Shown piece by piece: positions 24,898 through 33,824 of a stretch of DNA of 33,824 nt; positions within the stretch are counted from its first letter, which is position 1; each line of letters starts with the position of its first letter. This DNA comes from Lachnospiraceae bacterium (lineage in GTDB: Bacteria; Bacillota; Clostridia; Lachnospirales; Lachnospiraceae), in the NCBI GenBank assembly GCA_017553035.1, contig JAFZNE010000029.1, positions 1-33,824 of the forward strand, in the 5' to 3' direction. The notes under the pieces are model-generated. The model saw only the letters and a list, made by a program, of their open reading frames with translations. It had not been told where the DNA came from and did not search any database. A program made the position numbers and the translations under genes.

Positions 24898-25878
24898 CTA
24901 GGCTGAAATAAAGCTCTTAAAGTCCGAAACATAAGCATCTGCTTCTTCGGGACCGATGATTGTCGCAAATCCGTTTTCACCCGAATCTTCTATCATGGTG
25001 CCATCAGGTCTTTTACACCCGGCGATCGCAAATAAGCAGGTCTCCCGGTTCTTTTCATTATCCCAGTCACTGAACAGTTCCTGTTTGATATGATTACCGA
25101 TCGTGCAGTTAACAAAGAATGCCCTTCCGTAAGGTCTCCACGGTCTTCCGAGGAATACCGTTTCTCTCGGACAATTTGATGTAAACTGGCAGTTTAGGAA
25201 CAGATAACCGTAATCAAGCCCTTCGGCGGTAGAAGGAGCACATGAAAACCCTCTGAGTGCGGTTGACTGCATAGCATCCCAGTCATTGTCGGAGCAGTCT
25301 ATCATTTTCTGAAGCCGGTATTCGGCAACCACATCATGTGTGAATAACGTACAGTTTTCAAACAGAGCTGTAGCCCCTCCGAAAATGAAGTCGATATCTC
25401 CTTCAATATAGCAATTCTTGAAGTATTGCTTCGACGGTCTGTCGTTTTCCGGCAGCGGAGCGGTAAACAATGTATCCTGATGAGCGATCAGTTTGCAGTT
25501 TTCGGCCCTGAACCCATCGCCTTCACTGTATAACGCTATCGCAGGACCGATCCTGAATCCGATCCCCGCATTGTTCTCGATCGTAAGATTTTTGATCGTA
25601 TTGTTGTCACCGTTGATCCTGAGTACCGGTGAGCGGAAGGTCCCCATTTCTCTTCCGTCCGGATATTTTTTCTTGGCATGATTCCCGTCGCAAATATAGA
25701 TAAGATCGCTCGAATCGCCTTCGATCGTCAGGTTTGAGCATTCAAAAACAACGCTCTCCCTGTACTCTCCCGGTACGATCTTCAGCAACGTTTCCTCATT
25801 TCCGCCCTTTAGTGCTTCGGCGGCTTCATTCAACGTTTTAAAGTCACCGTCTTTTGCACTTACTATCAATGTTTTCAT
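24898..25878 (-). CDS. Intracellular pectinesterase
   Basis: Pectin methylesterases (family CE8) remove methyl groups from polygalacturonate. The 326-residue beta-helix protein shows the family residues: the HQDTLF block at 133-138 with D135, D163 in EGDIDFIFG and R245 in FLGRPWR. There is no signal peptide; the chain starts MKTLIVSAKDGDFKTLNEAAE, directly at the catalytic fold. It probably works in the cytoplasm on imported methylated oligogalacturonides. The ATG follows a GAGGGT site about 8 bases upstream. A partial cre-like site lies 40 bases upstream, which would suit carbon control. It follows pdp on the same strand but the gap and the site suggest separate control. Confidence 0.9.
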   Translation of the reverse strand: MKTLIVSAKDGDFKTLNEAAEALKGGNEETLLKIVPGEYRESVVFECSNLTIEGDSSDLIYICDGNHAKKKYPDGREMGTFRSPVLRINGDNNTIKNLTIENNAGIGFRIGPAIALYSEGDGFRAENCKLIAHQDTLFTAPLPENDRPSKQYFKNCYIEGDIDFIFGGATALFENCTLFTHDVVAEYRLQKMIDCSDNDWDAMQSTALRGFSCAPSTAEGLDYGYLFLNCQFTSNCPRETVFLGRPWRPYGRAFFVNCTIGNHIKQELFSDWDNEKNRETCLFAIAGCKRPDGTMIEDSGENGFATIIGPEEADAYVSDFKSFISA

Positions 25879-25917
25879 TTGGAACTACCCTCATATTCCT
25901 TTTTTCATTACTCTTTA

Positions 25918-25931
25918 TGATAACGTTTCCC
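25918..25931. promoter_or_regulatory. Partial cre-like operator before the pectinesterase gene
   Basis: TGATAACGTTTCCC matches 8 or 9 of the 11 fixed positions of the CcpA cre consensus TGWAANCGNTNWCA, depending on strand. It keeps the central AACGTT palindrome. It could bind CcpA or another LacI-family repressor. Confidence 0.35.
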
Positions 25932-25966
25932 TCACATCATCATCATTTAAGAAAACTCTGATTTGA

Positions 25967-27343
25967 TCAGTGATCTCCAAACAAATTAACTCCTCCCGGA
26001 CAAGCTTCTTCGGACAGCCCTTCCTGTTCGAAGACTATCTTATCTTCCGTAACCGTACCATATACATGGAGCGGAAGCTTCTCAGGTTTCTCACCGATCG
26101 TATACGCCGAGATCAGCCTTTCTTTGGCTGCTTCAAGCTTCTCTTTGTCATTGGCATGGATATATGCGAGAGGCTCCCCCTTCTTAACCTCATCGCCGAT
26201 CTTCTTCTCAATGATAAGTCCAACGGCATGATCGATCACATCTTCCTTGGTCTCCCTGCCTCCGCCGAGGATCAGTGAAGCGATACCGACATCGTCTGTC
26301 TTGATCGTTCTTACATACCCGTCGGCCGGGCTCAATGCGGGCTCAACAAATTTGGCCTTCTCAAACTTATCTGTATCATAAATGTAGGAAGGATCGCCGC
26401 CCTGTGCTTCGACCATTTCGGCAAATTTCTTCAGTGCGCTTCCGTCTTCTATGGTCTTCTCTAGCATCTTGCGTGCTTCTTCGGGAGAATCGGCGGCACC
26501 TGCACCGTATACCATATACTGGCCGAGAACAAGCGCATCTTCCATAAGATCTTCGGGAGCATTGCCTTTCAGCGCGTTGATCGCTTCGATAACTTCAAGT
26601 GTATTGCCGACCGCACGGCCGAGCGGCTGGTTCATATCGGTGATAACTCCGTATGTCTTGCGTCCCGCGCCGTTACCTATCTGTACCATCGCGGCTGCCA
26701 GAGCAACGGAATCTTTCAGAGTCTTCATAAATGCACCGGAACCGGTCTTAACATCAAGCACGATAACATCCGCGCCGCTCGCAAGTTTTTTGCTCATGAT
26801 ACTGGATGCGATCAGCGGAAGGCTGCTGACGGTTGCGGTAACATCACGCAGAGCATATATCTTCTTATCAGCAGGTGCGAGATTTGCGGTCTGTCCCGCA
26901 ACGGCAAATTTCAGACGATTGACATCCTCAAAGAATTTATCCGTAGAGATCGATGTATTGAATCCGGGAATACTCTCGAGCTTATCGATCGTTCCCCCGG
27001 TATGTCCGAGTCCGCGTCCGGACATCTTGGCAACCGGGATACCGAGTGCCGCAACCATTGCACCGATCACAAGGGTCGTTTTATCTCCTACGCCGCCGGT
27101 CGAATGCTTATCTACCTTAACGCCTTTGATCGGTGACAGATCGAGCATATCGCCGCTGTGAGCCATCGCAAGGGTAAGACGTACGGTTTCTTCCTTATCC
27201 ATTCCGTTCAGACATACAGCCATCAAAAATGCAGCCATCTGATAATCCGGAATATCTCCGTCGGTGAATCCTTTTACAATGAAATCGATCTCTTCACATG
27301 TCAGTTTTCCCCCATAACGTTTCTTGTCGATCAGATCATACAT
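25967..27343 (-). CDS. pdp: Pyrimidine-nucleoside phosphorylase
   Basis: The enzyme splits uridine, thymidine or deoxyuridine with phosphate in pyrimidine salvage. The 458-residue protein opens MYDLIDKKRYGGKLT and has the phosphate and substrate motif KHSTGGVGDKTTL at 79-91, GRGLGHTGGTIDKLE and DVKTGSGAFM, which define the thymidine/pyrimidine phosphorylase family. I start at ATG 27343, the position matching known family starts; a GGAGGT lies 13 bases upstream, which is rather far. It begins 45 bases after miaB stops. Neighbours are unrelated in function. Confidence 0.95.
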   Translation of the reverse strand: MYDLIDKKRYGGKLTCEEIDFIVKGFTDGDIPDYQMAAFLMAVCLNGMDKEETVRLTLAMAHSGDMLDLSPIKGVKVDKHSTGGVGDKTTLVIGAMVAALGIPVAKMSGRGLGHTGGTIDKLESIPGFNTSISTDKFFEDVNRLKFAVAGQTANLAPADKKIYALRDVTATVSSLPLIASSIMSKKLASGADVIVLDVKTGSGAFMKTLKDSVALAAAMVQIGNGAGRKTYGVITDMNQPLGRAVGNTLEVIEAINALKGNAPEDLMEDALVLGQYMVYGAGAADSPEEARKMLEKTIEDGSALKKFAEMVEAQGGDPSYIYDTDKFEKAKFVEPALSPADGYVRTIKTDDVGIASLILGGGRETKEDVIDHAVGLIIEKKIGDEVKKGEPLAYIHANDKEKLEAAKERLISAYTIGEKPEKLPLHVYGTVTEDKIVFEQEGLSEEACPGGVNLFGDH

Positions 27344-27388
27344 TCTTATAGTCCGCACCTCCATAAGTTTTTATATCTGAAAATACTA

Positions 27389-28951
27389 TCATTCATCTAT
27401 TATTTTACCTGTAAAGTAAAAACCTTTACACTCTTCAAGCTTTACTTTTATAAGGCTTCCGATCAGATTTTTACAGCCTTCAAAATGAACCAGTAGATTG
27501 TTCTCAAGCCTGCCTGTAAGCGGGATTATGCGATCTTTTGCATTGCATTCTACGCTTGTATCCCGGTTTTCTTTATCAACTTCTTCTACCAGTACCTCAA
27601 CGGTCCTTCCCGTAAGAGCCGATGCTTTTTTCTCCGAAGATCTCTGTATTACTTCGAGCAGTCTCGAGAACCTGTCCTTTACCGCATCATCCGGTACCTG
27701 ATCTTCCATAACGGCTGCGGGAGTACCGGTTCGTTTAGAATAAATAAATGTAAATGCGCTGTCATACTGTACCTTTTCACACAGATTCAGTGTATCTTCA
27801 AAATCCTCTTCGGTTTCTCCCGGAAAACCCACGATGATATCGGTCGTTATCGCGATATCCGGCATTGCCTTACGCAGTTTATCGACCAGCTGCAGATAAT
27901 CCGCCGAAGTATAATGCCTGTTCATCAGCTTCAAAATACGGTCACTGCCCGACTGCACAGGCAGATGTATATGCCGGCAGATATGCTTTGAGTGTGCCAT
28001 CACTTCGATCAGCTCATCCGAAAGATCCTTCGGGTGCGAAGTCATAAATCTGATCCTTTTTATCCCTTCGATCTCATCGGCGCGTCTTAGCAATTCCGCG
28101 AAACTGATAGGATCTTCAAGACCTTTTCCGTATGAATTTACATTCTGGCCAAGGAGCATGATCTCTACAATGCCTTTTGAAGCCATATCCCGTATCTCGT
28201 TCAGGATATCCCGGTACTTACGGCTTCTCTCACGTCCGCGGACATAAGGAACGATGCAATATGTACAGAAATTATTGCATCCGAACATTATATTAACGCC
28301 CGCTTTGAAACTGTATTTATATACCGACGGCAGTTCCTCGACTATCTTGTCGGTATCTTTCCAGACATCGATAATTGTACGGTGCTTGTGTTTTACCTGA
28401 TCTGCCTTTTTCCCGTTGTTCTTTTCCAGTTTTTGATCTGCCTGATCGGTATTCGCATTTCTTTCTTCAAATACGGTCCAGATCAATTCAGCCAGTTTGA
28501 ATATATTGTGGGTTCCGAAAATAAGATCCACAAACCGGTAACTCGTTTTTATCTTCTCGACCGCTGTTGCTTCCTGCATCATACATCCGCAGAGCGCGAT
28601 CATCATATCGGGATTCTTCGATTTCAGTTTCCCGAGGTAGCCGATCCTTCCGTAAACTCTGGTATTGGCATTTTCACGGACCGTACAGGTATTATAGATA
28701 ACAATGTCGGCCTTCTCGCTCTCTTCGTTCTCAAGTCCCATCGCGGCAAGCACGCCTTCAAGCTTCTCGGAATCCTTGAAATTCATCTGGCATCCGAAGG
28801 TCTCGACATGGTACTTAAGCTTTCTCCCCGCGGCTTTCTCCAGTTCCGCGATGTGTTTCCTGCATTTCGCCATAAAATAATACTGACGCTGCGGTTCTTC
28901 CACCGGCGGTTCCGACGCGGGATCGTAAATATCCAAATTCAATTCAGTCAT
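27389..28951 (-). CDS. miaB: tRNA-2-methylthio-N6-dimethylallyladenosine synthase MiaB
   Basis: MiaB is a radical-SAM enzyme that adds a methylthio group to i6A37 in tRNAs reading UNN codons. The 520-residue protein has the MTTase amino domain with C54 (TFGCQMNFKD), C89 (NTCTVREN) and C123 (LCGCMMQE) for one iron-sulfur cluster. The radical-SAM motif C225-x3-C229-x2-C232 (GCNNFCTYC) binds the second. A TRAM domain ends the chain. Residues about 165-192 are a Lys/Asn/Asp/Gln-rich insert absent from many relatives, between the two cluster domains. The ribosome binding site (GATGAG) is weak. Confidence 0.95.
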   Translation of the reverse strand: MTELNLDIYDPASEPPVEEPQRQYYFMAKCRKHIAELEKAAGRKLKYHVETFGCQMNFKDSEKLEGVLAAMGLENEESEKADIVIYNTCTVRENANTRVYGRIGYLGKLKSKNPDMMIALCGCMMQEATAVEKIKTSYRFVDLIFGTHNIFKLAELIWTVFEERNANTDQADQKLEKNNGKKADQVKHKHRTIIDVWKDTDKIVEELPSVYKYSFKAGVNIMFGCNNFCTYCIVPYVRGRERSRKYRDILNEIRDMASKGIVEIMLLGQNVNSYGKGLEDPISFAELLRRADEIEGIKRIRFMTSHPKDLSDELIEVMAHSKHICRHIHLPVQSGSDRILKLMNRHYTSADYLQLVDKLRKAMPDIAITTDIIVGFPGETEEDFEDTLNLCEKVQYDSAFTFIYSKRTGTPAAVMEDQVPDDAVKDRFSRLLEVIQRSSEKKASALTGRTVEVLVEEVDKENRDTSVECNAKDRIIPLTGRLENNLLVHFEGCKNLIGSLIKVKLEECKGFYFTGKIIDE

Positions 28952-29002
28952 AATTTACTCATCACATTCATCAATATTGCCTGATCAAAATCATTCTGAT
29001 CC

Positions 29003-30805
29003 TTAATCTTTATAATTTGTTTGATCGTAAAATTTTCCGATCAGGGCTTCATACACCCTGATCCCGTCAACTGCGGCAGAAGTGATCCCACCTGCATATC
29101 CGGCGCCTTCTCCGCAGGGATAAATACCCGGGAATCCGGCCGCTTCAAGAGTATCACCTCTCGATATTCTCACCGGCGAGGATGTTCTTGATTCAACACC
29201 CATCAGCAATGCTTCAGGCGTATCAAATCCCTTTATCTTCCTTCCGAAATCCGGAAATGCCTCAAGGATCGCTTCACATATCTGCCCCGGAAGAATATTG
29301 TGTATATTCCCGGAGTCCCAGCTTCCTTTTGTGTTCGGCGACATACTTAAATCTAAACCAGCATCCGTTTTTATTTTTTTCACGAAATCAGGTGATTTTC
29401 CGGTAATATCATTATCCCCGTTTAATATCATATCAGGATTATCTATCAATTTCAGTGTATCCCGAAATTCCCCGTATTTCTGCACCGGGATTTTCCCTCG
29501 GCATTCCGCAAAAGCTCTTTCTTCCAGTTTTCTCTGGAATTCGATCCCAGCATTCCATTCATCATTTTCAAAATCACGCCGGTCCACATTTACGACCACG
29601 GCACTGTTTGCGGTCGCCTCGCCTCTGTCCGAATTGCTCATCCCGTTTACGACAAGTCTTCCCTTTTCGGATGAGGAATTCACCACAAATCCACCCGGAC
29701 ACATACAGAACGAATAAACTCCCCTGTTAAGTCGTTCCGACTGGTATGTCAGTTTGTAATCGGCAGGCGGAAGTTTTGTGTACTGATCGCCGTACTGGGC
29801 ATATCCGATCAACTCCTGAGGATGCTGCACCCTTACACCTACCGCGAACGGCTTCTGCTCCATCAAAAATCCCTTTGAATGAAGCATCTCAAATGTGTCC
29901 CTGGCGCTGTGTCCGACCGCTATAACGAGCGAATCGGTCCCGATAATATATTCATGGTTCAAACCGTTATCAGCTTTTTCATACAGGTCTTCGACGATGA
30001 CTTCTCTTACATGCCATTCGTCGTCAAATATAATATCTTTCAGCTTACATCCGAACCTGATCTCACCGCCGAGCCCGATTATCCGGTTTCTGATATTCTT
30101 TACGATGATCGCAAGTCTGTCGGTACCCACATGAGGCTTCGCATCATACAAAATGCTCTCATCCGCGCCGTTTTCAACCAGTATCCTGAAGAATTCACCG
30201 ATCCTTCCGACCTTGTCATGTATCATCGTTGAAAGCTTTCCGTCGGAAAATGTACCGGCTCCGCCTTCTCCGAACTGTACATTTGTGTTCTCGTCGAGTT
30301 CACCGCTATTCCAGAAATCATTTACTTTTTGCATCCGGCGTTCGACATTCAGTCCCCGCTCGATCACGATCGGCCTTAATCCGGCCTCTGCGAGCTTGTA
30401 TGCACATATCATTCCCGCAGGCCCGAAACCGGTTATAACCGGGCGTGTAAACAACTGATGACCATTACCAGCTTTCTCGGATAATTCATTTAAAATATTT
30501 TCTTTAAGATCATTCTTACCAATGTGATCTTTGATCATCCCCGGATCCTTATATACTACCGGCTCACTTAAAATTACATCTTTTATCCTTCGGTCTTTAA
30601 GGATCTTATCCTCATTCCTGACCTCGGCATCGACGCATATCACATATCTTATATCCGCCTTATCCCGCGCATCTATAGAGTGCTTTACGAGCTTGTATGA
30701 GATCAGATCGTTCTCATTGATCCTCAGTCGTTTCAAAATAGAGTTTTTAAGCTCTTTTTCGGTATGATCGGGCTTCAGCCTGATCGAATTGATCCTCAAG
30801 CTCAT
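29003..30805 (-). CDS. FAD-dependent dehydrogenase (COG2509 type)
   Basis: This large flavoprotein family is common in Clostridia and lacks a settled function. The 600-residue protein has a short amino domain (about 1-115), then a dinucleotide fold GFGPAGM at 126-132 with the GLRPIVIERG strand after it, NVQFGEGGAGTFSDGKL, and the closing YPCGEGAGYAGGITSAAVDG, all typical of the family. I start at ATG 30805 (MSLRINSIRL), 6 bases after AGAGG; the longer frame runs into the previous gene. It begins 53 bases after the baiN-like gene stops and ends 51 bases before miaB starts. Confidence 0.9.
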   Translation of the reverse strand: MSLRINSIRLKPDHTEKELKNSILKRLRINENDLISYKLVKHSIDARDKADIRYVICVDAEVRNEDKILKDRRIKDVILSEPVVYKDPGMIKDHIGKNDLKENILNELSEKAGNGHQLFTRPVITGFGPAGMICAYKLAEAGLRPIVIERGLNVERRMQKVNDFWNSGELDENTNVQFGEGGAGTFSDGKLSTMIHDKVGRIGEFFRILVENGADESILYDAKPHVGTDRLAIIVKNIRNRIIGLGGEIRFGCKLKDIIFDDEWHVREVIVEDLYEKADNGLNHEYIIGTDSLVIAVGHSARDTFEMLHSKGFLMEQKPFAVGVRVQHPQELIGYAQYGDQYTKLPPADYKLTYQSERLNRGVYSFCMCPGGFVVNSSSEKGRLVVNGMSNSDRGEATANSAVVVNVDRRDFENDEWNAGIEFQRKLEERAFAECRGKIPVQKYGEFRDTLKLIDNPDMILNGDNDITGKSPDFVKKIKTDAGLDLSMSPNTKGSWDSGNIHNILPGQICEAILEAFPDFGRKIKGFDTPEALLMGVESRTSSPVRISRGDTLEAAGFPGIYPCGEGAGYAGGITSAAVDGIRVYEALIGKFYDQTNYKD

Positions 30806-30858
30806 CCTTAACCTCTTAAACTCTGACCGGACTATTATGATCCCAACAGACCGGCCGG

Positions 30859-32121
30859 TCAAAATATCTTTGTTTTATCAAGTTTTCCTGCCGTTGCACA
30901 AGCTCCAGCGATCGCTCCGGTACTCCAGGCCCATTGCAGGTTATATCCGCCGCAGCACCCGTCTACATCAAGTGATTCGCCTACGACATACAAACCGGGA
31001 CAGAATTTCGCCTCCATGGTCTCTTCATCGATCTCTTCAAGGCTGAGCCCGCCCGTTGTTACCTGTGCGTTCTCCCATCCGTTCGTATCGTAAATATTCA
31101 GGACAAAATGCTTTACCAGCTTTACTACCGATTCCGGAGTAACATTCTCCTCCGAAGTCATATGCCCGAACAATCCGCATTCTTTCAGTACGGCTTCGAG
31201 CAGTTTATGGTTCAAAATACCGGTAAATGCAATCTCTATGGTAACATTTCTTCCGAACATCATATTGTTCAGCATCGAAGTCAGGTCATTCAGCGAAAGT
31301 TCCTCGAAAAAGTCCAGGGAAATAAGGCATTTCTTACCTTCATCCAGAGCCCGCGAAGCATAACGGCTCAGGTTCATTACGGGAATACCCGAAATACCGG
31401 TTGCCGAGAAAATGATCTCGCCGCTCTCCTGTTTGACCGTATTCTGATCTATAAGGAGACTTACCTTTGCCCTTGCCCGTACTCCCGCAATATCACGTAG
31501 CATCCTGTTGTCGGAAATAAGTCCGCACAGGGCAGGAAGCGGCTTTACGATATTCTTTGCACCGAGATTCTTAAGGAATCCGTATACACTTCCGTCACAC
31601 CCGAACGCTCCTCCGGCATATCCCGCACATGCCAGGATCACTTTTTTTGCTTCATAGCAGTAATCTTCTTCGGTATAAAGCTGGAATACGTCTCTGTCGT
31701 TGTCTTTCTCGATCTTGACTATCTTATTGCTTAGCTTGATCTTGACATTCAGTTCTTTCAGCCTTCCAAACAGTGCATCCCTGATCGATACAGCCTCAAG
31801 ATTGTAGGGATAACAGTATTCATTTATGATCCTCACCGGCACACCAAGCTTTTCAAAATACAGCAGGACATCTTCAAATCCGAACCTGTCGCAGATTTCT
31901 GTAACAACACTGTCCGCAGGCTGGTTGAACCGGTCGTTTCTCATGAAAATATTGGTAAAATTACATCTCCCGTTTCCTGTAGCCAGGATCTTCTTTCCCG
32001 CGACATTGTTGGAATCAAGGATCAGAACATCATCACAGTAGGATCCCGCAATGCAGCCCGCCATCATTCCGGCGGCACCGCAGCCCAGGATTATGACCTT
32101 ATAACATTTTGATGCTGCCAT
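30859..32121 (-). CDS. BaiN/HI0933-family flavoprotein
   Basis: The 420-residue protein belongs to the BaiN/YhiN (HI0933) family of FAD-dependent oxidoreductases; some gut Clostridia members reduce bile-acid intermediates, but most are uncharacterised. The Rossmann motif GCGAAGMMAG lies at 13-22, followed by KKILATGNGRCNFTN, and the end carries TTGGLSLEEID and DGCCGGYNLQWAWSTG, both hallmarks. It starts 7 bases after the flippase stop, so the two are probably in one operon. A bile-acid role cannot be inferred from sequence. Confidence 0.9.
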   Translation of the reverse strand: MAASKCYKVIILGCGAAGMMAGCIAGSYCDDVLILDSNNVAGKKILATGNGRCNFTNIFMRNDRFNQPADSVVTEICDRFGFEDVLLYFEKLGVPVRIINEYCYPYNLEAVSIRDALFGRLKELNVKIKLSNKIVKIEKDNDRDVFQLYTEEDYCYEAKKVILACAGYAGGAFGCDGSVYGFLKNLGAKNIVKPLPALCGLISDNRMLRDIAGVRARAKVSLLIDQNTVKQESGEIIFSATGISGIPVMNLSRYASRALDEGKKCLISLDFFEELSLNDLTSMLNNMMFGRNVTIEIAFTGILNHKLLEAVLKECGLFGHMTSEENVTPESVVKLVKHFVLNIYDTNGWENAQVTTGGLSLEEIDEETMEAKFCPGLYVVGESLDVDGCCGGYNLQWAWSTGAIAGACATAGKLDKTKIF

Positions 32122-32128
32122 CTATATG

Positions 32129-33760
32129 TTATCCTTTCATCAAATGCATCTTCTTTGCCAGGCTCACAAGCTTCGCGCCCTTGGGGAAGCCTCTCAACTC
32201 CTCTTCGGTAACCCCCTTGAACAGGATAAGTAACGTGAAATACGTAAATACCGCGAAAACAAGAGCAAAAAGTGTGGCGATAAGATTGCCGGCTATCATA
32301 TAAACGCCTTCGTAAACGCCCCATGCGACAACTCCCATTCCGCCGGCAGCTTCCAGAGGTTTGATAAATGTCGTTTTGATCTCCTGCTTGTAACCGAGCC
32401 GCGTTGACATCGAATTCCAGTTAAGGATGCAAACAAGCAGTCCGTATGTACAATTGCCGATAACCAGGCCGTATACACCGAAATCAAGCGGCCCGAGCAG
32501 CACGATCAGAAGCGGGATATGTACCGCCAGCGAGATCGCGGCATGTATTATCGGAAGCCTCAGCAGGTCAACTCCCTGCAGTATTCCGTTGGTAAGCGTC
32601 GATAATGCGAAGAATACGACCGCAACACACCCGAGTTTCATAAGGATCGGGCTCAGATCATCGGCCGATCTGTTAAACAGCATCCTGATAATGGGCTTGG
32701 CCAGTACACCGAGGCCTACGGCTGAAGGGATCGCAACGATCATATTGAGCTTGATCGCAGAATGGCATTTTTCCCTCACTGATTTCATATCCCTTGCGGC
32801 GAATGTAGCCGAAAGCACCGGTACGATCGTTACACCGAACGAGGATGCTATCGCTACGGGAAGGTTGTACAGCCATTTATATTTGTTCGAATACGCTTCG
32901 TAAAGAACTGCTTTTGCGGTCTCCTCCATTCCCTTTGAGAACATCATTTTACTGAAAATGAAATTATCGAGGATACCGCTGATCTGGTACACGGTCTGGC
33001 TCAGGATTATCGGAAGCATCGTAAGCAGGATCGTGCGCGTGATATCATTATCCGACTCGATTATTCCCGTATGATCCTTCAGACTCTTTTTCATAAAATG
33101 ATAAGAGTTGATCTTGTATACAAATATCAGGAATGCCAGTCCGAAGATCGCACCTATGAGCGTTCCTGCCGTACCGCCGGCCGCGCCGTAAGCCGCAACA
33201 TCGGCCTGGTCATGATGAGCTCTGATCAGCAGCCAGGCTGCAAGCACACTGAAAACGGCATTGAAGATCTGTTCGATGACCTGGGAAAACGCGGTCGGTA
33301 TCATGGTTTTCTTGCCCTGGAAGAAGCCTCTTATGATACCCATTATCGAAAATACAAAGATCGTCGGCGCGAGCACTCTCAGAGGTATCGCGGCGCTGGG
33401 CCATTTCATGAAAGAAGCAAGCTGATTCGCAAATACGAGCAGGATAAAGGACGCTATAAAACCGATCGTCGATGAAACAAGCAGACCTACGCGGAATACA
33501 CGGTTGGAGTTCACATACTGTCCCTTGTAATCCCTGTCCGCGACGATCTTGGAAATGGCAACGGGAATACTATATGTGGAAACCAGCAGCGCAAGGTTGT
33601 AGATCTCGTATGCGGTATTGTAATACCCCATTCCTTCCGTCCCGACGATCCTTGTCAGCACAACCTTGTACAGCAGTCCGATAAATCTGGTAAAGATACC
33701 AGCAGCCGCAAGAACGGTACCCTGCAGCAAAAAATCATTTTTCCTGTTAGTTTGTTTCAT
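32129..33760 (-). CDS. SpoVB/MurJ-like polysaccharide flippase
   Basis: This is a multi-pass membrane protein of the MATE-like (MVF) superfamily, 543 residues with about 14 membrane segments. The start NDFLLQGTVLAAAGIFTRFIGLLYKVVLTRIVG is typical of the SpoVB/YtgP branch, whose members move lipid-linked wall or polysaccharide precursors across the membrane. Whether it serves sporulation, as SpoVB does, or general envelope growth cannot be told. A GAAAG site lies about 11 bases before ATG 33760. It leads the run of genes down to pdp. Confidence 0.9.
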   Translation of the reverse strand: MKQTNRKNDFLLQGTVLAAAGIFTRFIGLLYKVVLTRIVGTEGMGYYNTAYEIYNLALLVSTYSIPVAISKIVADRDYKGQYVNSNRVFRVGLLVSSTIGFIASFILLVFANQLASFMKWPSAAIPLRVLAPTIFVFSIMGIIRGFFQGKKTMIPTAFSQVIEQIFNAVFSVLAAWLLIRAHHDQADVAAYGAAGGTAGTLIGAIFGLAFLIFVYKINSYHFMKKSLKDHTGIIESDNDITRTILLTMLPIILSQTVYQISGILDNFIFSKMMFSKGMEETAKAVLYEAYSNKYKWLYNLPVAIASSFGVTIVPVLSATFAARDMKSVREKCHSAIKLNMIVAIPSAVGLGVLAKPIIRMLFNRSADDLSPILMKLGCVAVVFFALSTLTNGILQGVDLLRLPIIHAAISLAVHIPLLIVLLGPLDFGVYGLVIGNCTYGLLVCILNWNSMSTRLGYKQEIKTTFIKPLEAAGGMGVVAWGVYEGVYMIAGNLIATLFALVFAVFTYFTLLILFKGVTEEELRGFPKGAKLVSLAKKMHLMKG

Positions 33761-33779
33761 AAAAATCTGAATCTTTCAT

Positions 33780-33824
33780 TTATTTGATCTCCAGTTTACT
33801 CTCCCTGAAATCCGGAAAAATGGA
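33780..33824 (-). CDS. Carboxyl-terminal tail of an upstream gene (partial)
   Basis: On the minus strand, from the window edge, 14 codons are open (ending RESKLEIK) and close with TAA at 33782-33780, about 19 bases before the flippase start. This is what the end of an upstream operon gene would look like. It is too short to identify and could be chance. Confidence 0.35.
   Translation of the reverse strand, partial: SIFPDFRESKLEIK

Noticed and set aside
25958..25970. CTGATTTGATCAG hairpin as the pdp terminator
   Set aside because: The stem is only 5 bp, overlaps the stop codon and is followed by a poor T-run; too weak to list.

Overview
The window looks like a chromosomal stretch of a Gram-positive, moderate-GC member of the class Clostridia, most likely Lachnospiraceae. 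The evidence is the rplU-prp-rpmA order with a Prp-processed L27 amino terminus, Gram-positive LexA boxes (CGAAC-N4-GTT type), a sortase, a SpoVB-type flippase, scpA-scpB, strong AGGAGG ribosome binding sites and TTGACA-N17-TATAAT promoters. The taxonomic call is inference. No rRNA, tRNA, CRISPR array or phage module was seen.

Region 1 (1-3015) is accessory. An IS21-family element (istA, istB) with four TGGCTC repeats near each end has cut off an unknown reading frame on the left. Its right end lies 26 bp before the TTG start of a tyrosine recombinase gene (3016-4107). Region 2 (4143-7944) holds a secreted cell-wall amidase with an unusual acidic insert in its catalytic domain, then the divergent ttcA-like gene and lexA. 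The lexA promoter is bracketed by two LexA operators.

Region 3 (8080-12540, minus strand) is a housekeeping cluster: rplU-prp-rpmA, a terminator, obgE, then yhbY, a nadD-yqeK fusion and rsfS from their own promoter. It covers ribosome biogenesis, NAD synthesis and Ap4A turnover.

Region 4 (12623-15369, minus strand) is the most interesting part. A valyl-tRNA synthetase of the archaeal-like type (signature FDDNGLPTER) is preceded by a 35-codon open frame containing 10 valine codons, which has a good ribosome binding site. A strong intrinsic terminator follows, and then valS. This is the layout of a ribosome-mediated, valine-sensing transcription attenuator, in a group where aminoacyl-tRNA synthetase genes are usually controlled by T-box RNAs.

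Region 5 (15381-17838) is a metallophosphoesterase-scpA-scpB operon with a palindrome just after its predicted transcription start. It is divergent from a zinc-ribbon, proline-rich membrane protein gene (17972-19261). Region 6 (19433-23452) is a tight five-gene minus-strand operon: LiaF/toastrack-like membrane protein, HEAT-methyltransferase, small membrane protein, sortase and membrane-anchored alpha/beta hydrolase. Region 7 (23516-33824) holds a DUF1015 gene, an intracellular pectinesterase with a partial cre-like site, and the series spoVB-like, baiN-like, FAD dehydrogenase, miaB and pdp. The carboxyl-terminal tail of another gene lies at the window edge. No gene-free stretch exceeds 300 bases.
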